A DNA stretch of 43,005 nt from an uncultured Oxalobacteraceae bacterium (GTDB taxonomy: Bacteria; Pseudomonadota; Gammaproteobacteria; Burkholderiales; Burkholderiaceae_D). Below, one piece after another: positions 35,061 through 43,005 of the stretch (positions within the stretch are counted from its first letter, which is position 1; every line of letters begins with the position of its first letter). The stretch covers positions 1 to 43,005 of the forward strand of contig CAITOF010000018.1 of assembly GCA_903893945.1 (NCBI GenBank), written 5' to 3'. Made by a program: the position numbers and the translations under genes. The notes under the pieces were generated by a model that worked only from the letters and a program-made list of their open reading frames with translations, was not told the DNA's origin and did no database searches.

Positions 35061-37379
35061 TTAATTATTAGGTGCTAACTTTAACAGCAAAATCGATACT
35101 TTTGCACCATTTCCGTCCAATCTATTTTTAATATCGATTCGACCACCGTGCTCTTCTATTATTTTTTTAACTACCGCAAGGCCCAGCCCTGTGCCGCGTG
35201 GTTTGGACGTGGCGTAAGGTTCAAAAGCGCGAGCCAAAATTTTACTGCTAAATCCGGTGCCATTATCAATAATTGACAAACTGGCCGCACTTTGTGTTTC
35301 GCCTTCTGAATTCGTGTAATGAACCACTTCAGTGATGACATCAATGTGCCGCAGAGGCGACTCGCCGTGTTGCTCGTTCACAGAATATTGAGCGTTTTGC
35401 AAAAGATTATGGATAACCTGCCGCAACTGTGTGGCATCCCCCATGATGGCCGGTAATTCCGTCGACAATTTCATATGGATGACGTCGGCACTGTCGCCTT
35501 CCATATAGAGATTCATCACCTCATCAATCAGTCCGTTCAGGTTCAGCGGGGTCAGCAGGGCCGGCGGTGTACGGGCATAGTCGCGGAAATCATCCACCAT
35601 GCGTTTCATCGAATTAACCTGATTGACAATGGTACTGGTGCTTTTACTTAAAATAAGTACATCGGCCTCGGACAATTTGTCTTGCAATTTCATCTGAAGT
35701 CGCTCGGCAGAGAGCTGAATCGGCGTCAGCGGATTCTTGATTTCATGGGCCAGGCGACGGCCTACCTCGCCCCACGCGATGGAACGTTGGGCGGAAATGA
35801 TATTGGTAATATCGTCGAAAACGACGACATTGCCCGTGCCTGAGGAAATCGGCAGATGTGAACCCCGTGCCAGTAAAGTAATGGTCTGATTTTGATTGGA
35901 CGGCGAACCAAAATTCTCCTGTGGAGGATTTTCTTCATCAGAAAAGCGAGGAAGTTCGATCTGCTGCTGCCAATGCTGATCTTCGTTGTCACCGGCGGCA
36001 GACTGGGCACTCTGTTCGGAAAAAGCCTTGGAAATGGCTCGTGCAAAGAGGGTCAGCCCCGGAATCTCGATCAGCGGTTTTCCGATATGGTTTTCGACGC
36101 TCAGATGCAGGATGCGTTCAACAGATTCATTGCAGGTAATCAGGTTGAAGTGTCGATCCAGAACCATGACACCGGCCGACATGTTCGCCAGAACGGATTC
36201 CAGGTACGCTTTGGCATTCTGAAGTTCACTGCGGTTTTTTTCCAGTGTGGTACGCGCATCAAACAGCTGGTGGGTCATGATGTTGAATGATTTGGTCAGA
36301 CTGCCCAGCTCATCGGAACTGGCAATGATCGGTCGCGGCGACAGGTTGCCTTCCGTAACGGCTTTGGTGCCTTCGGCCAGCAATAAAATCGGTTTGATCA
36401 GGTCAGTGGCCAGCAGGAAAGCGCTGACAATGGCGGCAAAAATGGCCAGCAGCAAAGTCAGCGTCAGTGTCGCGATATAGATCTTGCGCAGAACCGAGCG
36501 GCCTCCCGCCAATTCCTGGTATTTGATGCTGGCCGTGGCCAGCTTGTCGGTATTGATGCGCAATGCATCGGGAATCGGCTGCACCAGCTGTAAGTACTGG
36601 ATCTCATCGTGGATGGAGAGGCTGTCCTGATTGTTTGGAATGACGACCAGAACCCGCAACCGGACGCCGCTTTGCTGCGATGACCGGCCTGCCGGATCGG
36701 TGCCATTATCGATATCCGCGGTAATTTCACTGCCACCTTCATAACCGGCAAATTCGCGGGTATTGCGAGCCTGCCGCAACATGGATTGCGTCGGCATTTC
36801 AGGTAGCAGCGATCCCACCATGCCGCCCGTGCTGGTGACCAGCGTGCCCCGGCTGCTGACGATGGTGGCTTCGAGTTGCTGGTTCTGGTCAAACAGGCGC
36901 GACAGATGTATGACGCGATTTGATTCTGACAGATCACCCAACTCCTGCGCCGCACGGTGTGCTCGTGTGGTCAGTTCCCTGAGCGAGTTGTCCAGTGCGC
37001 CGCGTCCCAGATTCAGTCCGGCCTCAATGGCATTTTCAACCCGTTCATCAAAACCGGATTCAATCGATCGCGAAACAAACTGGATCGAAACGGCATAAAT
37101 CAACGCCCCGGGCACAATCGCTAACGTTGCCAGCAACAATACCAGTTTCGTGAGCAGGCGGGTGCCGAATTCTTTGCGCTGGTAGCGCCGGTACAGCCGG
37201 GAAAGCGACAGGACGATCAGTCCCAGCAAGGCGACTGCAACCAGACTGTTCAAGCCCAACAGCCAGATATAATTCTTCTCGAAAACAACTTTCTGATCGG
37301 ACAGCGAGACGATAAAAAACAGGAAAATTCCTGTTACTGCGGCGCCGACAACGAGTAAATACCTTAGAAAACGGGTCAC
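35061..37379 (-). CDS. ntrY: NtrY-like membrane sensor histidine kinase
   Basis: A 772-aa inner-membrane kinase. Three hydrophobic segments lie in the first 105 residues (about 7-29, 38-60, 79-101). A large periplasmic/extracellular part (about 105-305) is followed by a fourth membrane segment, then HAMP and a PAS domain (ANMSAGVMVLDRHFNLITCNE). The HisKA box has the phospho-acceptor His545 in LAHEIKNPLTPIQL. The ATP-binding domain follows, with NLLQNAQYSV and GTGLGLAVVKK. The start is GTG at 37379, overlapping the end of the DUF4390 gene by 4 bases (GTGA), so translation is coupled. NtrY/NtrX pairs respond to nitrogen or redox status in several proteobacteria. Confidence 0.93.
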   Translation of the reverse strand: MTRFLRYLLVVGAAVTGIFLFFIVSLSDQKVVFEKNYIWLLGLNSLVAVALLGLIVLSLSRLYRRYQRKEFGTRLLTKLVLLLATLAIVPGALIYAVSIQFVSRSIESGFDERVENAIEAGLNLGRGALDNSLRELTTRAHRAAQELGDLSESNRVIHLSRLFDQNQQLEATIVSSRGTLVTSTGGMVGSLLPEMPTQSMLRQARNTREFAGYEGGSEITADIDNGTDPAGRSSQQSGVRLRVLVVIPNNQDSLSIHDEIQYLQLVQPIPDALRINTDKLATASIKYQELAGGRSVLRKIYIATLTLTLLLAIFAAIVSAFLLATDLIKPILLLAEGTKAVTEGNLSPRPIIASSDELGSLTKSFNIMTHQLFDARTTLEKNRSELQNAKAYLESVLANMSAGVMVLDRHFNLITCNESVERILHLSVENHIGKPLIEIPGLTLFARAISKAFSEQSAQSAAGDNEDQHWQQQIELPRFSDEENPPQENFGSPSNQNQTITLLARGSHLPISSGTGNVVVFDDITNIISAQRSIAWGEVGRRLAHEIKNPLTPIQLSAERLQMKLQDKLSEADVLILSKSTSTIVNQVNSMKRMVDDFRDYARTPPALLTPLNLNGLIDEVMNLYMEGDSADVIHMKLSTELPAIMGDATQLRQVIHNLLQNAQYSVNEQHGESPLRHIDVITEVVHYTNSEGETQSAASLSIIDNGTGFSSKILARAFEPYATSKPRGTGLGLAVVKKIIEEHGGRIDIKNRLDGNGAKVSILLLKLAPNN

Positions 37380-37945
37380 TTTTCATCAGCCTTGAAAGTC
37401 ATCCGTTTCCAGTCCGAAGAAAGTCGCCAGTCGCTGTTGTTAAGGGCATTGAATTGCAGGGGCTTGGGAAGTTGGTCCGTGTCGAGTTTGACGCGCAGGC
37501 CGATGTTGTAGCTGGCACCGTAGGATAGCACCGATTTGTCGGCGACTATCCAGCGGCTGGGTCGTCGAACCAGTGAAAGTGCCTCGTCCAGGTCTTTGTA
37601 ATTCTGGGCAAAGCTGCCATTGATCGAGGCACGATACTGGCGGGTCAGCACATTGTAGGAGATGCGTACCGACTGCAGGCTGGTGATGGTCTTTTCATCA
37701 AACCAGTACCAGCGCGGCCGGGTTATTTCAACTTCGGTGACGAAGTACAGCGGAATACCACTGGTAATGATATTTTCCAATTCGTGGCTCAATTCAAAGC
37801 TGAAGCTGGCCGCCAGGCGGTATCCGTCGTCGCCCGACTCGATGCGTGCATAGGGAATGTCAATATTGCCTGCATGCGCAACAGGTTGCCAGACCAGCAG
37901 GCAACACAACACAGTCAGCAGGAACAAGGAGCAAAAACGACGCAT
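37376..37945 (-). CDS. DUF4390 exported protein
   Basis: The 189-aa protein has an N-terminal signal peptide (RRFCSLFLLTVLCCLLVWQP, probable cleavage after VAHA near residue 25), so it is exported. The rest is beta-rich, with SFSFELSHELENIITSGIPLYFVTEVEI and WRLSSDWKRMTFK, typical of DUF4390. This family regularly lies between rsmB and ntrY in betaproteobacteria. The function is unknown, but the coupled overlap with ntrY suggests a link with the sensor, perhaps as a periplasmic partner. It lies 54 bases after rsmB. Confidence 0.88.
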   Translation of the reverse strand: MRRFCSLFLLTVLCCLLVWQPVAHAGNIDIPYARIESGDDGYRLAASFSFELSHELENIITSGIPLYFVTEVEITRPRWYWFDEKTITSLQSVRISYNVLTRQYRASINGSFAQNYKDLDEALSLVRRPSRWIVADKSVLSYGASYNIGLRVKLDTDQLPKPLQFNALNNSDWRLSSDWKRMTFKADEK

Positions 37946-37999
37946 TATTGATTTCGTTCAGGTTAATGATTAAATAGGGTGGTTAAAGCTGCAATTAAC

Positions 38000-39343
38000 T
38001 TATATTTTTTGAAATAAGGCAAAAAATAATCCATCGTGGTCTGCATCCTTTGCTGCCGTTGGTAACAATTGCCCTGGTGCCGGCAAGCGTGTTGCCTGAT
38101 GCCGATGCGCGAACGCGGCAGCCTGGGCTTCCGACTCCTGTGGCCAGACCGAACAGGTAACAAGTAATAATTTACCATTAGGCTTGGTCATCATCCAAAG
38201 ATTGTCGAGAATTCGGGCTGAAAGTGTGGCAAGTTGTGCAGAATCGGCTTTTCGACGCAACCAACGGATGTCGGGATGGCGGCGTACGATACCGGATGCG
38301 GTGCAGGGGACATCGGCCAGAATACGGTCGAATTGCTGACCATCCCACCAGTCGCGCTTGGTTGCATCACCTGTGAGTAATTTCGCATTTAATTTCAAGC
38401 GCGCGCAATTTTCTGCAATTTTCGGCAAACGACGCGGATCCGAGTCTATTGCCAGCAAATCGATATCGGCGCTTTCGAGCAAATGGCAGGTTTTCCCGCC
38501 CGGTGCCGCGCAGGCGTCCAGTACGCGCATGCCATCCTGCAGATCCAGCAGGGGTGCCGCAAGTTGGGCTGCCGCATCCTGGACCGACACCAAACCCTGC
38601 GCAAAGCCCGGAATCTGATGGACGGGAACCGGTTTTTCCAGTCGAATTGCAAAGTCCCCGATCACCTCGGCGTGCATACCCTGCCCGTCTAACAGTGACA
38701 GATAGTCAGCGACAGTCGTGGCGCGCTGATTGACCCGTAATGTCAGCGGCGGAAGGCTATTGCCGGCCAGCAGTATGGACTGCCATGTTGCCGGGTAAGC
38801 GGCTTTGCAGGCATCAATCCACCAGAGTGGATAATTCCAGCGCGCCGCCGGCGACGTCAGCACTGCGTCCAGCAATGATTTCCGTTCACGCAGAAAACGT
38901 CGCAGCAGCGCGTTGACCATGTTCTTGGCGTGGGCAATATCGGGGTGGGCGGCAGTCGCGTTCACAGCCTGATCCACCACGGTAAACGCGGAATAGGGAT
39001 GCAGCGATTCATCGTCCTCGATGATCAGTGACAGTGCACAGCACAGCAGGCTGTACAGCAAGGCGGGTTCGGGCGCTTTGGTCGTCATGGCGTGGATAAG
39101 TGCATCGGCCCGACCCGTCTGTCGCATCGTCCGGTACGACAAATCCTGGATCGCCCCCCGGTTCGCCGGTAGCACCTCCGAGGATGAAAAAACGGCTCCC
39201 AGCGCGTCGGGCAGCGCGACGCCGTTTAATACGGACGTAATTGCCTGGGCAGCACCTGTCAGGCTGTAAGAGAGCGAATCGGGCTTAAGGGCCAGTTCAG
39301 AAAGCAGCGGGTTTGCCTGTGCGTATTTGCTGGGTTTTTTCAT
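38000..39343 (-). CDS. rsmB: 16S rRNA (cytosine(967)-C5)-methyltransferase
   Basis: RsmB methylates C967 of 16S rRNA with SAM. The 447-aa product has an N-terminal NusB-like helical domain (about 25-165, with NAKN-like AHAKNMVNALLRRFLRE) and a C-terminal methyltransferase domain. SAM motif VLDACAAPGGKTCHLLE is visible, as are the motif IV cysteine in ILADVPCTASGIVRRHPDIRW and the catalytic motif VI cysteine in LLLVTCSVWPQE. It leads the minus-strand run rsmB - DUF4390 - ntrY - ntrX - CobW-like, a known betaproteobacterial order. fmt and def, its usual neighbours elsewhere, are not present. Confidence 0.95.
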   Translation of the reverse strand: MKKPSKYAQANPLLSELALKPDSLSYSLTGAAQAITSVLNGVALPDALGAVFSSSEVLPANRGAIQDLSYRTMRQTGRADALIHAMTTKAPEPALLYSLLCCALSLIIEDDESLHPYSAFTVVDQAVNATAAHPDIAHAKNMVNALLRRFLRERKSLLDAVLTSPAARWNYPLWWIDACKAAYPATWQSILLAGNSLPPLTLRVNQRATTVADYLSLLDGQGMHAEVIGDFAIRLEKPVPVHQIPGFAQGLVSVQDAAAQLAAPLLDLQDGMRVLDACAAPGGKTCHLLESADIDLLAIDSDPRRLPKIAENCARLKLNAKLLTGDATKRDWWDGQQFDRILADVPCTASGIVRRHPDIRWLRRKADSAQLATLSARILDNLWMMTKPNGKLLLVTCSVWPQESEAQAAAFAHRHQATRLPAPGQLLPTAAKDADHDGLFFALFQKI

Positions 39344-39391
39344 GTCTTATCAGTTTTTTTGTCGCACGACGGGTTGAAATACAGCATACAT

Positions 39392-40240
39392 TCAGGCGAT
39401 GAATTTTTGCACGGACAGCCACTGTTTCAGATCATCAAACACCATAGCGGCCTTTATTTCATTGAATATCTCATGGTAGAGATCTGGATAGAAATGGGCT
39501 GTCGCCAGATCTTTCGGAAGTCGCTCAAAGAAATCATGACTGCCGCGGGGATCAATCAATTTATCGTTTTCAGCGACCAGCAACAGCGTTGGAATGCGTG
39601 ACTCAGGGGCATGATCCAGGCTGGAGTCGATCGCTGCCAGCATGCTGTTGAGCAGGCTGGCGGTGATTTTTTTGTGGACCAGGGGGTCGTTGTCATAGGC
39701 ACGGCTGACCAGTGGGTCGTGGGACAGATGCGATGAATTGAGATTGTTTGACAGCGCCACGTGCGGTGCAATCGCCGTCATCAGTTTGAGCAGCAGCCGA
39801 TCAAGTCCGGTTAATCGTAATGCCAGGGCCGGTGACGAAAGAATCAGGCCGCGTAGCGGCACCGTTGCGGCCGTGGCAATCCGTGCTGCATATAAACCAC
39901 CCATGCTGTGGCCGAGCAGGATGGGCGACGTCGAAAAATGGTGTGCAAAATCACGAATGATAAACTCGGCATCGTTGATTAAGGTCATGGAGCCCGGAAC
40001 GTCCGCGCGTGAGCCACTGGATTGTCCGTGACCCCGATGGTCATAAGTGCGGACCGCAAATCCGTTTGAATTCAGAAATGAGGCGACATGAAGGTAACGG
40101 CCGCAATGTTCGCCGAGCCCGTGCAAAATGACGATGCACGGGACCTGTTTCCCATTGCCGGGTTCATCGGGCAGCCAGTCGCGAACGAAGATGTCGGTGC
40201 CATCGCTCAAGTTCAGCCGTGACTCATGCGTTTGCCCCAT
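39392..40240 (-). CDS. Alpha/beta hydrolase, monoacylglycerol lipase-like
   Basis: A 282-aa alpha/beta hydrolase of the serine aminopeptidase S33/lysophospholipase type. HGLGEHCGRYLHVA carries the oxyanion region, YDHRGHGQSSG follows at about residue 65, and the nucleophile elbow is GHSMGG with Ser112. The acidic residue is probably in the ENDKLIDPRGS segment and the histidine in DLYHEIFNE near the end. It is typical of PldB/monoglyceride lipases, with no signal peptide. Its start overlaps the stop of the DUF1840 gene by one base (TAATG), so the two are translationally coupled. Confidence 0.92.
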   Translation of the reverse strand: MGQTHESRLNLSDGTDIFVRDWLPDEPGNGKQVPCIVILHGLGEHCGRYLHVASFLNSNGFAVRTYDHRGHGQSSGSRADVPGSMTLINDAEFIIRDFAHHFSTSPILLGHSMGGLYAARIATAATVPLRGLILSSPALALRLTGLDRLLLKLMTAIAPHVALSNNLNSSHLSHDPLVSRAYDNDPLVHKKITASLLNSMLAAIDSSLDHAPESRIPTLLLVAENDKLIDPRGSHDFFERLPKDLATAHFYPDLYHEIFNEIKAAMVFDDLKQWLSVQKFIA

Positions 40241-40587
40241 TACACTCCCCAGACCACTTCTTTTCCCTGGTCGTGGGCGGCTTTGAGCATCTGCAGTAAC
40301 GGAAACGCCCGTGAGGCAAAACTGACCTGTTCAACATGTTCATGGTCATGATCGCCGTCCGTATTCGGTTGCGGATGGTGATGGACATCGTGCTTGACAT
40401 GTTCAGAAACAGAATGTGCCCGGGCGTCGGCAATGGCGGCTTCAATGACAGCAATTGCCCTGGCCGTATCGGCGTGCGTAATAATGCCGCGATCGGTCTC
40501 CTTGTCCAGCAACTTCAGAATGCGTGCCGCATGTTCCTTATACATCACAATTTCAGCGGCAGCTTTGGATTTAAAAGTAATTAGCAT
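40240..40587 (-). CDS. DUF1840-family protein with a histidine-rich insert
   Basis: The 115-aa protein starts MLITFKSKAAAEIVMYKEHAA and ends FPLLQMLKAAHDQGKEVVWGV. Both ends match the betaproteobacterial DUF1840 family, whose function is unknown. The middle (residues 58-84) contains nine histidines interspersed with Asp and Glu, including VHHH and DHDHEH, which suggests metal binding or simply a flexible linker. It is the first gene of a coupled pair with the alpha/beta hydrolase. Confidence 0.85.
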   Translation of the reverse strand: MLITFKSKAAAEIVMYKEHAARILKLLDKETDRGIITHADTARAIAVIEAAIADARAHSVSEHVKHDVHHHPQPNTDGDHDHEHVEQVSFASRAFPLLQMLKAAHDQGKEVVWGV

Positions 40588-40640
40588 GGTGATCCTTCAT
40601 GGTAAAAATGATGTTGTACTGAGGCCGGTTATGAACAAAA

Positions 40641-41189
40641 TCAAACAGGTTTGAACGAACTAAAAAAAGTTTCTGCTGCATCATTGTCAATTTCTTTTTC
40701 CGGTCCCACAACCAGAACCTGAAATACCCAGTCACCCCGCCCCACCAGTTTGCCTGTCATACGCACCGGTGTACCGGACGAGTCCGCGCTGCTGCTGATT
40801 GCGTCAAATTCATCGGTCAGGGTCATCTTTCCATCAGAGCTGGCAGCGCTGATTTTTTCATGGGTAAGATGGCCGGCAAGGTTCAGTAGCAGGCCCTGCT
40901 TCATCGTGACCAGCATGGTTTGTGCCCCGGCCGCATCGGTCAATTTTGCTGCCCCCACCGCGAAATTGACATGGCCAATCTGTGCCGCCGTCATGTTCAT
41001 GGTCACTGTTTGCGGGCCAAGCCGAATTTCCCGGCTCATTGTCGCCGGTTTGCCAGGCATCAGGACGGCATACGGTGACAGGCCATCATGCACATCCCGC
41101 CAGTCAAATCTGGGTGAACAGGCCGGGATGGAGGTGATCAAAACAATAATTAAAGTTAATTTAAACACAAATCCCGTATAAATTGGCAA
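40641..41189 (-). CDS. Predicted lipoprotein of unknown function
   Basis: The 182-aa protein has a hydrophobic leader (FVFKLTLIIVLITS) ending in the lipobox IPAC, with Cys24 as the lipidation site. The mature part opens with SPRFDWRDVHDG and PYAVLMPGKPATMSREI, and contains MTAAQIGHVNFAVGAA. I recall similar lipoproteins in Burkholderiales but know no function. There is no catalytic motif. It lies 53 bases upstream of the DUF1840 gene and 26 bases after dinB on the same strand, so it may be expressed with either. Confidence 0.82.
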   Translation of the reverse strand: MPIYTGFVFKLTLIIVLITSIPACSPRFDWRDVHDGLSPYAVLMPGKPATMSREIRLGPQTVTMNMTAAQIGHVNFAVGAAKLTDAAGAQTMLVTMKQGLLLNLAGHLTHEKISAASSDGKMTLTDEFDAISSSADSSGTPVRMTGKLVGRGDWVFQVLVVGPEKEIDNDAAETFFSSFKPV

Positions 41190-41215
41190 ATGCGGCTATT
41201 GTAGATCAACAGGGG

Positions 41216-42364
41216 TCAGATATCGAGCTCCAATTGCCGGGTCCGGACCGTCTGAATGCTGGCACTTGCATCGATCAGGCCGCTTGCCTTGACACCCAGA
41301 AGACGCAGCTTTTTTTTCAGCGGTACCCGTTTCAGGCAGTTGCCGGCCGCAAGCCGGATCTGGTGGGCATCGGCCGTGGGTTCCGGTAACGTGAGATCGC
41401 GCGTGACCGATTTAAAATCGTCATAGCGCAATTTGATCCCGATCGTCCTGCTGACATACCCTTTGCGATGCAGATCCTCGGCCAGCTTGGTGCACAACTG
41501 GGTGAACAGCACGGATAAGGCCTGGCGGTCAACGACGGCGTGCAGATCCTTCTCAAAGGTGGTTTCCCTGCTGATCGACTTGGTTTCAGACGCCGTGACA
41601 ACCTGCCGGTTATCGATGCCATTGGCGACATCATGGAGCCAGATCGCATAGCTGCGGCCAAAGTGTTCCTGCAATAGGGCCGCGTCAACCTGTGCCAGCT
41701 GTTCAATGGTGGTAATTCCCAGCAATTCCAGTTTGCTGGCCGCCTTGGGGCCGATGCCGTTTATTTTCCGCACGTGCAATGGCCAGATGCGTAACGGGAT
41801 ATCGGCAGGACCCAGCACAGTGATACCGTCCGGCTTATCCAGATCAGAGCCTATTTTTGCCAGCAATTTATTGGGAGCAATGCCAATCGAGCAGCTTAAT
41901 CCGGTCGCCCGATGTACTGCCTGCTTGATGCGCTCAGCGAGTTTGACGCTCTCGTCCAGTTCATCGGTAAGATCAATATATATTTCGTCGATACCGCGAT
42001 CTTCAATGGTCGGGGTGATGGTGGCAACAGCCGCCTTGAACAGACGGGAATAATGACGGTAAGCATCAAAATTGACGGGCAATAAAATGGTATCGGGGGC
42101 CAGTTTGGCGGCCTTCATGGTCCCCATGCCTGAAAAAACGCCCAGCGCACGAGCTTCATAAGTCGACGTGGTCAATACACCCCGCCCGACATAATCCTTC
42201 AAGCGCGAAAATTCACGCGTCCCGTCGGCCAGCAACCGGGGTCTGTGCTGGTTCCTTCCACCTATGGCAACCGGTTTGCCGCGCAGTTCAGGGTAGCTGA
42301 TGAGCTCGACGGACGCGTAAAAGGCGTCCATGTCCAGATGCGCGATACGTCGTTCGGAGGTCAT
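41216..42364 (-). CDS. dinB: DNA polymerase IV (Y-family)
   Basis: DinB is an error-prone translesion polymerase. From the ATG at 42364 it has 382 aa (E. coli 351). Palm-domain metal ligands are Asp11 in HLDMDAFYASVE and Asp126-Glu127 in GIDEIYIDL. SCSIGIAPNKLLAKIGSDLDKP is diagnostic, and a helix-hairpin-helix IWPLHVRKINGIGPKAA and the little-finger domain follow. The earlier ATG at 42385 has no ribosome-binding site, whereas GGGATGA precedes 42364. It is divergent from the thioredoxin-like gene. I found no clear LexA box in the 240-base gap. Confidence 0.95.
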   Translation of the reverse strand: MTSERRIAHLDMDAFYASVELISYPELRGKPVAIGGRNQHRPRLLADGTREFSRLKDYVGRGVLTTSTYEARALGVFSGMGTMKAAKLAPDTILLPVNFDAYRHYSRLFKAAVATITPTIEDRGIDEIYIDLTDELDESVKLAERIKQAVHRATGLSCSIGIAPNKLLAKIGSDLDKPDGITVLGPADIPLRIWPLHVRKINGIGPKAASKLELLGITTIEQLAQVDAALLQEHFGRSYAIWLHDVANGIDNRQVVTASETKSISRETTFEKDLHAVVDRQALSVLFTQLCTKLAEDLHRKGYVSRTIGIKLRYDDFKSVTRDLTLPEPTADAHQIRLAAGNCLKRVPLKKKLRLLGVKASGLIDASASIQTVRTRQLELDI

Positions 42365-42544
42365 GCGTGATTCATCCCTGTGCACAAAACCATGTCAACC
42401 CGTTGTAGTAGAATAGAATAAGCGAATTGGTCACAAAGTGGGCAGTCGTAAAATCGGACACCGTGCAGAAAATTGCCTGTGCCGTATTTTCCCAGAATTA
42501 CCGGCAGCGCAGTAAACATTACACTTTCACGGTACGACCGGCGG

Positions 42545-42564
42545 GACCCAATGGCCCTTGGGTC
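42545..42564. promoter_or_regulatory. Inverted repeat upstream of the thioredoxin-like gene
   Basis: GACCCAA (42545-42551) and TTGGGTC (42558-42564) form a 7-bp stem with loop TGGCCC, 40 bases before the start codon. No T-run follows, so it is not a terminator. It could be an operator or a leader hairpin. Confidence 0.35.
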
Positions 42565-42604
42565 GGTCAGGGTTGGCTGAATAACAATTGTAAAGGAAGA
42601 TGAT

Positions 42605-43005
42605 ATGAAAAAAACAGGTTTGATAGCGATGATTTTTATGGTGTTTGCCTTCGCCGTGTCGGGTTGGAGCCGGGCCGATTCAACGCCCGCTGTGCCTGCG
42701 CCGTATGATGTCAATGCCAACGCCGGTGCCGAGATCAATGCGGCGCTCACTGAAGCGGCAGCAAGCAGGAAAAATGTACTGGTTATTTTCGGTGCCAACT
42801 GGTGCAAGGACTGCATAGAACTGGATCGGTCGCTAAAGGGTCCAAGTGCGGCGCTGATGAAGCAGAAATTTGTGGTGGTGAAAGTCAACGTGGGTGAGTA
42901 TGACAAGAACCTTGATCTTTCCAGTGAATTCGGAAATCCGACCAAAATTGGCATACCCGCCGCAGTTTTGCTCTCCCCCGACAGAAAGGTCATTTATGCG
43001 ACCCA
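42605..43005 (+). CDS. Periplasmic thioredoxin-like protein (cut by window end)
   Basis: The first 133 codons of a gene that runs off the right edge. A signal peptide (MKKTGLIAMIFMVFAFAVSG, probable cleavage after SRA at residue 24) sends it to the periplasm. A thioredoxin-fold domain follows, with active site NWCKDC (Cys67 and Cys70) and KIGIPAAVLLSP with the cis-Pro region. This resembles the thioredoxin-7/DsbD C-terminal-like family of disulfide reductases. AAGGAAGA lies 4 bases before the ATG. Full length unknown. Confidence 0.85.
   Translation, partial: MKKTGLIAMIFMVFAFAVSGWSRADSTPAVPAPYDVNANAGAEINAALTEAAASRKNVLVIFGANWCKDCIELDRSLKGPSAALMKQKFVVVKVNVGEYDKNLDLSSEFGNPTKIGIPAAVLLSPDRKVIYAT

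Noticed and set aside
42361..42993. 210-codon minus-strand frame at the right end
   Set aside because: It is the antisense of the thioredoxin-like gene, which has a signal peptide, a CxxC active site and a good ribosome-binding site. The antisense product has no recognisable features.
1..43005. Search for CRISPR arrays, tRNA or rRNA genes, transposases, integrases, toxin-antitoxin pairs and phage genes
   Set aside because: None seen. Gene content and direction are those of stable core chromosome apart from the 31650-32832 segment.

Overview
The window looks like ordinary core chromosome of a betaproteobacterium, most likely Burkholderiales and perhaps Oxalobacteraceae-like. This rests on lineage-typical families and gene orders: DUF3567 and DUF1840 proteins, hemE followed by priA, the order rsmB - DUF4390 - ntrY - ntrX, and a leucine-catabolism (liu) locus headed by a MerR-type LiuR with an MBL-fold gene and aceK. 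No sequence comparison could be run, so the taxonomic placement is inference. I see no rRNA, tRNA, CRISPR array, insertion sequence, prophage or recognisable defence system.

Layout. Bases 1-321 are non-coding, with several DnaA-box-like sites followed by an AT-rich stretch. 322-6626 holds putA (proline to glutamate) divergent from an Lrp-type regulator, an NnrU-like membrane protein and a LysR regulator. 6627-10736 holds hemE and priA, each preceded by a long AT-rich gap with the same composite motif (a 14-mer and, about 95 bases later, paired DnaA-like boxes). 10753-30692 is a 20-kb block for leucine/isovalerate degradation: MBL-fold protein, liuR, liuA/ivd, aceK, thiolase, SDR, a second acyl-CoA dehydrogenase, a kappa-GST-like isomerase, a YchJ-like protein, liuB, liuC, bioA-bioF-bioD-bioB, liuD, a GhrA-like reductase and liuE. 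30741-33608 is a mixed segment: an EamA transporter, a possible gene remnant, an unrecognised secreted protein with an internal duplication, a YbeD-like protein and DUF3567. 33846-39343 (minus strand) is an rsmB - DUF4390 - ntrY - ntrX - CobW-like operon. 39392-42364 (minus strand) holds an alpha/beta hydrolase, DUF1840, a lipoprotein and dinB. A periplasmic thioredoxin-like gene runs off the right edge.

How the genes work together. LiuA, LiuB/LiuD, LiuC and LiuE take isovaleryl-CoA through 3-methylcrotonyl-CoA, 3-methylglutaconyl-CoA and HMG-CoA to acetyl-CoA plus acetoacetate. The thiolase can split acetoacetyl-CoA, and AceK tunes isocitrate dehydrogenase so acetyl-CoA can enter the glyoxylate shunt. 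Two palindromes beside liuR are probable LiuR operators. LiuD/LiuB form a biotin-dependent carboxylase, and the biotin-synthesis genes sit between liuC and liuD with no promoter-sized gap before bioA, which suggests that cofactor supply and demand are co-expressed.

The least explained items are the secreted duplicated protein at 32074-32832, a CobW-like protein with no Walker A motif at 33846-34223, the repeated DnaA-box modules, and a possible gene fragment at 31837-31953. Nothing here clearly amounts to a new multi-gene system.
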